Source of the DNA: an uncultured Bacteroidales bacterium
Lineage (GTDB): Bacteria > Bacteroidota > Bacteroidia > Bacteroidales > Muribaculaceae
DNA length: 5,394 bases
Assembly (NCBI GenBank): GCA_900554845.1
Contig: USIY01000171.1
Span: forward strand, 1 to 5,394
Reading direction: 5' to 3'
The first letter of the stretch is position 1. Every line of letters starts with the position of its first letter. Below are positions 1 through 5,394 of the stretch, piece after piece. The notes beneath the pieces are model-generated. The model ran no database searches, was not told where the DNA came from, and saw only the letters and a program-made list of their open reading frames with translations. Made by a program: the position numbers and the translations under genes.

Positions 1-724
1 GGCGCGCACGGTGACTTCCGTGTTCCGCAACCTTTCCGCCGAAGATGTAGAGGCTTCCTGCCGCGAATTCGCCGACAATATCGACAAATGCCAGATCCTG
101 GCGCTCTCCGGCGGTTTCTCGGCCGCCGACGAACCCGACGGCTCGGGCAAGTTCATCTCAGCCGTGCTTCTCAACCCGGAGGTCAAAGGCGCCATTCAGC
201 GTCTTCTGGAACGCAAGGGTCTTGTGATCGGTATTTGCAACGGCTTCCAGGCATTGGTGAAATCCGGTCTGCTTCCCGACGGCAAAATCGGAGAACTGAC
301 AGAACAGTCGCCCACGCTGGCGCGCAACGACATCAACCGCCATATCTCGCAAATGGCGGCGACACGTGTCGGCACCATAGCCTCCCCCTGGCTCCGCGGA
401 TTCTCCACAGGCGACATCCATCACATCGCAATGAGCCACGGCGAGGGCCGTTTCACAGCAAGTCCAGAATTGGCGGAACGTCTGTTCAGCAACGGACAGG
501 TGGCTTTCCAATACGCCGACATCAACGGCAACCCGACGATGAATTCTCCGGAAAATCCCAACGGCTCCGTATGCGCCATCGAGGGAATCATCAGCCCCGA
601 CGGTCTGATCCTGGGTAAAATGGGACACTCCGAGCGTTACGCCGACGGGCTGATGATCAACGTTCCCGGAGAGAAACGTCAGAATCTTTTCGCCAACGCC
701 GTAAGATACTTTAGAAAGAAATAA
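1..724 (+). CDS. purL: Phosphoribosylformylglycinamidine (FGAM) synthase, large single-chain type, C-terminal glutaminase domain (5' end outside window)
   Basis: PurL makes FGAM from FGAR, ATP and glutamine in the cytosol, the fourth step of IMP synthesis. Only the class I glutamine amidotransferase domain is visible. The reading frame is open to the left edge (codons start at base 2, reading A-R-T-V-T-S-V-F-R-N), so the GTG at 11 is an internal Val codon and not a start. Numbering from that Val, the nucleophile elbow GICNGFQ gives Cys76 (bases 236-238), and GKMGHSER near the end gives the His206/Glu208 partners. The motif GGFSAADEPDGSGKF at 34-48 is typical of the large clostridial-type PurL rather than stand-alone PurQ. 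The GKMGHSER ending also differs from the MPHPER motif of the E. coli enzyme. About 25-30 residues of the domain and the whole synthase part should lie upstream. It ends in TAA, 15 bases before purC. The operon promoter is not in the window. Confidence 0.95.
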   Translation, partial: ARTVTSVFRNLSAEDVEASCREFADNIDKCQILALSGGFSAADEPDGSGKFISAVLLNPEVKGAIQRLLERKGLVIGICNGFQALVKSGLLPDGKIGELTEQSPTLARNDINRHISQMAATRVGTIASPWLRGFSTGDIHHIAMSHGEGRFTASPELAERLFSNGQVAFQYADINGNPTMNSPENPNGSVCAIEGIISPDGLILGKMGHSERYADGLMINVPGEKRQNLFANAVRYFRKK

Positions 725-739
725 CTTAAAACAGACGCT

Positions 740-1456
740 ATGGTACAGAAAGAGCTGCTCTACGAGGGTAAGGCCAAGCAGGTTTACGCCACCGACGACC
801 CCGGGTATGTGATAATCCACTACAAGGACGACGCCACGGCGTACAACAACCTGAAGCATGGCACCATCAACTCGAAAGGAGTGCTGTGCAACGGAATCAC
901 CACCATAGTCTTCAACAAGCTGAAGGAGGCGGGGATTCCCACACACTACATCGAGACTCTGAACGACCGCGACCAACTGTGCCGGAAAGTCAGTATTTTT
1001 CCGTTGGAGGTCATAGTCCGCAACGTTGTCGCCGGATCGATGTCCAAGCGCCTCGGCATAGCGGAGGGCACCCCTCTGGCCAATCCAGTCACGGAGATAT
1101 GCTACAAGGACGACGCTCTGGGCGACCCATTGATCAACGACGACCATGCCGTAGCTCTCGGAGCCGCCACCTACGGCGAGCTCAAGGAGATTTACGACAT
1201 GACCTCCCGTATCAACGGACTTCTGAAAGATCTCTTCGTCGGCGTCAACATCCGTCTTGTGGACTTCAAGATAGAATTCGGAAAGACCAGTGACGGACAG
1301 ATTGTCCTGGCCGACGAGATCAGTCCCGACACATGCCGTTTCTGGGACATGGACACCAACGAGAAACTTGACAAGGACCGTTTTCGCCGCGACCTTGGGA
1401 ACGTCATAGGCGCCTACCGCGAAATCGACTCCCGTCTTAAAACCATGAATAAATAA
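740..1456 (+). CDS. purC: Phosphoribosylaminoimidazole-succinocarboxamide (SAICAR) synthase
   Basis: PurC joins CAIR to aspartate with ATP to form SAICAR. The 238-residue protein shows the whole family pattern: N-terminal LLYEGKAKQVY (6-16, nucleotide-binding lobe), FPLEVIVRNVVAGSMSKR (87-104, SAICAR synthetase signature 1), YKDDALGDPLI (122-132), LVDFKIEFG (173-181, signature 2) and ADEISPDTCRFW (191-202). The length matches the short PurC of Firmicutes and proteobacteria (about 235-240 residues). It does not match the longer form, about 310 residues, that I recall for Bacteroides. The ATG at 740 is chosen because homology begins within a few residues of it. No Shine-Dalgarno precedes it, only an A-rich stretch (ACTTAAAACAGACGCT). 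It lies 15 bases after purL and 12 before purM, so co-transcription is very likely. No sign of damage. Confidence 0.97.
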   Translation: MVQKELLYEGKAKQVYATDDPGYVIIHYKDDATAYNNLKHGTINSKGVLCNGITTIVFNKLKEAGIPTHYIETLNDRDQLCRKVSIFPLEVIVRNVVAGSMSKRLGIAEGTPLANPVTEICYKDDALGDPLINDDHAVALGAATYGELKEIYDMTSRINGLLKDLFVGVNIRLVDFKIEFGKTSDGQIVLADEISPDTCRFWDMDTNEKLDKDRFRRDLGNVIGAYREIDSRLKTMNK

Positions 1457-1468
1457 CAACATAACGAT

Positions 1469-2491
1469 ATGGCAGAACATTATGAAGCGTCCGGCGTGAA
1501 TCTTGAGGCCGGATATGAGGTAGTGAGCCGCATCAAGAAGCATGTTGCCAGCACAGAAAGATTCGGATGCATGGGCGGCATAGGGTCTTTCGGAGGCATG
1601 TTTGACCTCGGCGCGCTCAACATGAAGCATCCCATTCTGGTGAGCGGCACCGACGGTGTGGGCACCAAGCTGAAAATCGCCTTTGCCATGGGGCGTCACG
1701 ACACAGTGGGCATCGACGCGGTGGCCATGTGCGTCAACGACGTTCTGGCGCAGGGCGCCGAGCCGCTGGTGTTCCTGGACTATGTGGCCGTTGGCAAGAA
1801 CGAGCCGGCGGTCGTGGAATCAATAGTTGCCGGAGTGGCCGAAGGATGCCGTCAGGCCGGATGCGCGCTGGTAGGCGGCGAGACCGCCGAGATGCCGGGG
1901 ATGTACGACCCAGAGGAGTATGACATCGCCGGATTCACCGTCGGAGCCGTGGAAAAGGACCGTCTTATCGACGGCTCTCTCGTGGCCGAGGGCGACGCCT
2001 TGATAGGAATACCCTCCACCGGCGTCCATTCCAACGGGTTCTCGCTGGTCCGCAAGATCGTGAAGGACGCCGGTCTGGACTTGCAGAAAACATACCCCGA
2101 ATTAGGCGACAGGAAGCTCGGCGACGTTCTTCTTACACCCACCATGATCTACTGCAGGCAGGTGCTGGCGCTGATGAAAAAAGTCAACGTTCACGGCGTG
2201 GCCCATATCACCGGAGGAGGTTTCGACGAGAATATTCCCAGAATCTTGCCCAAGGGTCTCGGCGCAAGCATAACGGAAGGCTCATGGGAGATACTGCCCG
2301 TATTCCGCTTCTTAGAGAAATACGGCAAGATACCCCACCGCGAGATGTTCAACATCTTCAATATGGGCGTAGGAATGGTCCTGGCGGTTTCGCAGGAGGA
2401 TGTGCCCGCGGCGCTGGAGTCCCTGCAGGCATCAGGACTGAAACCCTCCGTAATAGGCAAGGTTGTCAAAGGAGAGGGAGTGACTTTGTAA
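1469..2491 (+). CDS. purM: Phosphoribosylformylglycinamidine cyclo-ligase (AIR synthase)
   Basis: PurM closes the imidazole ring, turning FGAM into AIR with ATP; the family works as a homodimer. The 340 residues match the usual bacterial length. Conserved blocks appear in order: GGIGSFGGMFDLG (36-48), SGTDGVGTKLKIA (59-71), GIDAVAMCVNDVLAQGAEPLVFLDY (81-105), GGETAEMPGMY (136-146), STGVHSNGFSLVR (183-195), HITGGGF (246-252) and FNMGVGM (297-303). These cover both the ATP-binding N half and the C-terminal AIRS domain. This is the canonical Firmicutes/proteobacterial form, not the divergent form of about 390 residues I recall from Bacteroides. The ATG at 1469 follows purC by 12 bases with no Shine-Dalgarno (CAACATAACGAT). 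Its TAA stop overlaps the first element of the intergenic repeat and a possible -7 promoter box. The 81-base gap after it is the only real break in the operon. Confidence 0.97.
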   Translation: MAEHYEASGVNLEAGYEVVSRIKKHVASTERFGCMGGIGSFGGMFDLGALNMKHPILVSGTDGVGTKLKIAFAMGRHDTVGIDAVAMCVNDVLAQGAEPLVFLDYVAVGKNEPAVVESIVAGVAEGCRQAGCALVGGETAEMPGMYDPEEYDIAGFTVGAVEKDRLIDGSLVAEGDALIGIPSTGVHSNGFSLVRKIVKDAGLDLQKTYPELGDRKLGDVLLTPTMIYCRQVLALMKKVNVHGVAHITGGGFDENIPRILPKGLGASITEGSWEILPVFRFLEKYGKIPHREMFNIFNMGVGMVLAVSQEDVPAALESLQASGLKPSVIGKVVKGEGVTL

Positions 2492-2519
2492 TTTTGAATG
2501 TGAAATTTTGAATTTTGAA
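2492..2519. repeat. Tandem 7-base repeat (TTTTGAA, four units)
   Basis: Directly after the purM stop, four 7-base units lie in exact register: TTTTGAA (2492-2498), TGTGAAA (2499-2505, two mismatches), TTTTGAA (2506-2512) and TTTTGAA (2513-2519). The tract is far richer in AT than the flanking genes. TTTTGAA-type tracts between genes are, in my experience, common in Bacteroidales genomes, but I cannot search for copies here. It contains TGA codons in more than one frame, so translation running past purM would stop at once. It may be a simple slippage tract, part of a dispersed intergenic element, or promoter material. Confidence 0.75.
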
Positions 2520-2542
2520 TTAAGGGGCGCCTGCCATATAAT
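2515..2542 (+). promoter_or_regulatory. Candidate internal promoter for purH-purD (sigma70-like)
   Basis: TTGAAT at 2515-2520 matches four of six positions of the -35 consensus TTGACA. It is followed by 16 bases and a perfect TATAAT at 2537-2542. A start near 2549 would give a leader of about 24 bases before the purH ATG. The pattern is that of a classical sigma70 promoter, not the -33 TTTG / -7 TANNTTTG pattern of the Bacteroidetes primary sigma factor, so it may be inactive if the host is a Bacteroidetes. This is pattern matching in an AT-rich gap, where chance matches are easy. Confidence 0.35.
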
Positions 2543-2548
2543 CAGGCG
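2528..2548. repeat. Inverted repeat with perfect 6-base arms around TATAAT
   Basis: CGCCTG at 2528-2533 and its exact reverse complement CAGGCG at 2543-2548 enclose nine bases, CCATATAAT. In RNA this gives a stem of five G-C pairs and one A-U pair. No run of T follows on either strand, so it is not a standard intrinsic terminator. In DNA the dyad brackets the possible -10 box, so an operator is conceivable. In purM-purH read-through mRNA it could be a processing or stabilising hairpin just upstream of purH. The arms do not extend further in either direction. Confidence 0.5.
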
Positions 2549-2572
2549 GAACCATAAACAACAATAACAAAA
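2549..2572 (+). promoter_or_regulatory. A-rich purH leader without Shine-Dalgarno
   Basis: The bases before the purH ATG read GAACCATAAACAACAATAAC followed by four A. They contain no stretch complementary to the 16S anti-Shine-Dalgarno and almost no G. Unstructured A-rich leaders of this kind are the normal way efficient translation is achieved in Bacteroidetes. This supports the ATG at 2573 as the start and is one of the main clues to the host. Confidence 0.55.
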
Positions 2573-4102
2573 ATGCGCGCATTATTCAGCGTAAGCGACA
2601 AGACAGGCCTTGTGGACTTTGCCAAAGGCCTCGTAGAACAGGGTTGGGAGATCATCGCCACAGGCGGTACTCAGAAACTTCTGGAGGACAGCGGCGTCCA
2701 CACCACAGGCATCAGTGAGGTGACCGGCTTCCCCGAGATATGCGGAGGACGTGTCAAAACCCTTCATCCTCGCGTTCACGGCGGACTTCTGGCCCGTCGC
2801 GACAACGAAGGCGACATGAAGCAGATAGCCGACAACGGCATCGAGACCATCGACATGGTCTGCGTGAACCTCTATCCTTTCGAGGCGACGGTGGCCAAAC
2901 CGGACTGCACTCTGGAGGACGCCGTGGAGCACATCGACATAGGCGGCCCCTCCATGCTGCGGAGCGCCGCCAAGAATTTCGCCGCGGTATCGGTGGTCTG
3001 CGATCCTTCCGACTATGAAGAGGTGCTGAAACAGATCCGCGAAAACGGCAACACCACTTACGAGACACGTATCCGTCTGTCGGCCAAGGCATACACCCAT
3101 ACGGCGCAGTACGACGCACATATCGCCACGTACATGCGTGAGAAAGCGGGCCTTAACGAAAAGCTTTTTCTGGACTTCGATCTGGTTCAGTCGCTGCGTT
3201 ACGGGGAGAACCCCCATCAGCAGGCCAAGTTCTACGCCGAGGCAAATCCAGGCACATATTCCATCGCCAACGCCCGTCAGCTGCAGGGAAAGGAGCTTAG
3301 CTACAACAACATTCAGGACGCCAACGCAGCGTTGGAGATCACCTCTGAGTTCACCGAGCCATTCTGCGTGGGCCTGAAGCACATGAATCCGTGCGGCGCC
3401 GCCGTCGGCAAGGATGCGTTCGAGGCCTGGACCCGTGCCTATGAAGCCGACAAGGTCAGCATCTACGGAGGCATCGTAGCGTTCAACCGCGAGGTGACCG
3501 AGGAGATCGCCCTGGCTCTGAAACCCATTTTCCTCGAGATCGTAATGGCGCCCTCCTTCAGCGCCGGGGCACTCGAAGTGCTCGCCAAGAAGAAAAATCT
3601 TCGCGTGCTGGTGATCGACATGTCGGCGCCGCGCTGCAAACGTCCCAAATACACTGGCGTCACCGGCGGTCTGCTGGTTCAGGACGCCGACACGGAATGC
3701 ATGGAGATCACTTCCGACCTCTGCGTCACCGAGCGCAAGCCCACCCCGCAGGAACTGGCCGACATGAACTTCGGATGGAAGATCGTGAAGCATGTGAAGT
3801 CCAACGCGATCGTTGTAGTGAAGAACGGACAGACGCTTGGTGTGGGCGCAGGCCAGATGAACCGTGTGGGTTCGGCCACAATCGCCCTTGAAGAGGCCCG
3901 CGAGGCAGGAGCCTCGGAAGGCCTTGTTCTGGCTTCCGACGGTTTCCTTCCTTTCGACGACACCGTGGAGCAGGCCTCGCAGTACGGCGTCACAGCCATT
4001 GTACAGCCCGGCGGTTCGATCCGCGACAACGACAGCATAATAAAGGCCAACGAGAAAGGGATAACCATGCTCTTCACCGGCATGCGTCACTTCAAACATT
4101 GA
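2573..4102 (+). CDS. purH: Bifunctional AICAR transformylase / IMP cyclohydrolase
   Basis: PurH carries out the last two steps of IMP synthesis: it formylates AICAR using 10-formyl-tetrahydrofolate, then closes the ring to IMP. The 509 residues are a normal length. The N-terminal MGS-like cyclohydrolase domain (about 1-190) has GGRVKTLHPRVHGG (58-71), NLYPFEATVAKP (99-110) and IDIGGPSMLRSAAKN (121-135). By alignment from memory to the human enzyme, Lys62, Tyr101, Asp122 and Lys134 are the active-site residues. The transformylase domain has LRYGENPHQQ (208-217), the catalytic Lys269-His270 in KHMNPCG, KSNAIV (409-414), GVGAGQMNRVGS (423-434), GGSIRD (480-485) and the C-terminal RHFKH. The usual SDAFFPF is SDGFLPF here (455-461), a mild variant. 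Sequence style is Firmicutes-like. It follows purM after 81 bases and precedes purD by 6, so purH-purD may also form their own transcription unit. Confidence 0.97.
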   Translation: MRALFSVSDKTGLVDFAKGLVEQGWEIIATGGTQKLLEDSGVHTTGISEVTGFPEICGGRVKTLHPRVHGGLLARRDNEGDMKQIADNGIETIDMVCVNLYPFEATVAKPDCTLEDAVEHIDIGGPSMLRSAAKNFAAVSVVCDPSDYEEVLKQIRENGNTTYETRIRLSAKAYTHTAQYDAHIATYMREKAGLNEKLFLDFDLVQSLRYGENPHQQAKFYAEANPGTYSIANARQLQGKELSYNNIQDANAALEITSEFTEPFCVGLKHMNPCGAAVGKDAFEAWTRAYEADKVSIYGGIVAFNREVTEEIALALKPIFLEIVMAPSFSAGALEVLAKKKNLRVLVIDMSAPRCKRPKYTGVTGGLLVQDADTECMEITSDLCVTERKPTPQELADMNFGWKIVKHVKSNAIVVVKNGQTLGVGAGQMNRVGSATIALEEAREAGASEGLVLASDGFLPFDDTVEQASQYGVTAIVQPGGSIRDNDSIIKANEKGITMLFTGMRHFKH

Positions 4103-4108
4103 TATGAA

Positions 4109-5374
<1,266 letters not shown>

Positions 5375-5384
5375 TCAATTCGAC

Positions 5385-5394
5385 ATGAATATAG
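5385..5394 (+). CDS. Possible start of the next operon gene (cut off by the window edge)
   Basis: An ATG at 5385 begins M-N-I and runs off the window. It lies 10 bases after the purD stop, a spacing like the other junctions in this operon, and also lacks a Shine-Dalgarno. Three codons cannot identify a product, and the ATG could equally be chance. If real, it would extend the transcription unit beyond purD. Confidence 0.3.

Noticed and set aside
11..13. GTG at 11 as the start of a stand-alone PurQ-like gene
   Set aside because: The frame is open upstream to the window edge, the protein would lack the first strand of the amidotransferase fold, and the EPDGSGKF and GKMGHSER motifs fit the C-terminal domain of large PurL. 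The GTG is an internal Val codon.
455..461. PurH SDGFLPF (protein positions 455-461) instead of SDAFFPF as a sign of lost activity
   Set aside because: These are protein positions in PurH. The substitutions are conservative, and the catalytic Lys-His pair and remaining transformylase motifs are intact, so there is no good reason to infer inactivation.
158..1699. 513-codon open frame on the minus strand across purL, purC and purM
   Set aside because: Its codons lie exactly opposite the sense codons, so it stays open simply because the sense genes avoid TTA, CTA and TCA in this GC-rich context. The shared frame of the three genes lets it cross the gaps. The translation shows no recognisable family, while the + strand proteins have complete conserved motifs.
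2528..2548. Intrinsic terminator between purM and purH
   Set aside because: The 6-base stem has a 9-base loop and is not followed by a T-run on either strand.
2492..2572. Purine or other riboswitch upstream of purH
   Set aside because: The 81-base gap is mostly simple repeat, one short hairpin and an A-rich leader. I see no room or conserved core for a known aptamer.

Overview
The window is an almost gapless stretch of a de novo purine (IMP) biosynthesis operon, all on the + strand: the 3' end of purL (glutamine amidotransferase domain of a large single-chain FGAM synthase), then complete purC, purM, purH and purD. A possible next gene begins in the last ten bases. No RNA gene, CRISPR array or mobile element is visible, and no stretch over 300 bases lacks a gene. 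The longest gap is 81 bases, between purM and purH.

Two signals about the organism point in different directions. The translation context looks like Bacteroidetes/Bacteroidales: none of the four visible gene starts has a Shine-Dalgarno sequence, the leaders are A-rich, and the one real intergenic gap opens with an AT-rich TTTTGAA-type tandem repeat. The coding sequence is fairly GC-rich, which would fit a Muribaculaceae- or Alistipes-like member better than Bacteroides itself, but this is inference. The proteins, however, resemble the Firmicutes/clostridial versions: a short 238-residue PurC, a canonical 340-residue PurM, a PurL ending in the clostridial-type GKMGHSER motif, and a canonical PurH. 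They do not look like the divergent PurC, PurM and PurH I recall from Bacteroides. An operon transferred between phyla, or a second lineage of pur genes in this host, is therefore plausible.

Layout: purL' (1-724), 15-base gap, purC (740-1456), 12-base gap, purM (1469-2491), 81-base gap, purH (2573-4102), 6-base gap, purD (4109-5374). The 81-base gap holds four 7-base repeat units, a sigma70-like promoter candidate and a perfect 6-base inverted repeat bracketing its TATAAT box. It is the only place where separate control of purH-purD could sit.

In the pathway, PurD makes GAR from phosphoribosylamine and glycine. A GAR transformylase (not in the window) makes FGAR, PurL converts FGAR to FGAM, and PurM closes the ring to AIR. 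After carboxylation (PurE, not in the window), PurC makes SAICAR. PurB (not in the window) gives AICAR, and bifunctional PurH formylates it and closes the second ring to IMP. All catalytic residues I could locate are intact, so the operon looks functional. I see no undescribed system. The points worth a second look are the mixed phylogenetic signal and the structure of the purM-purH gap.
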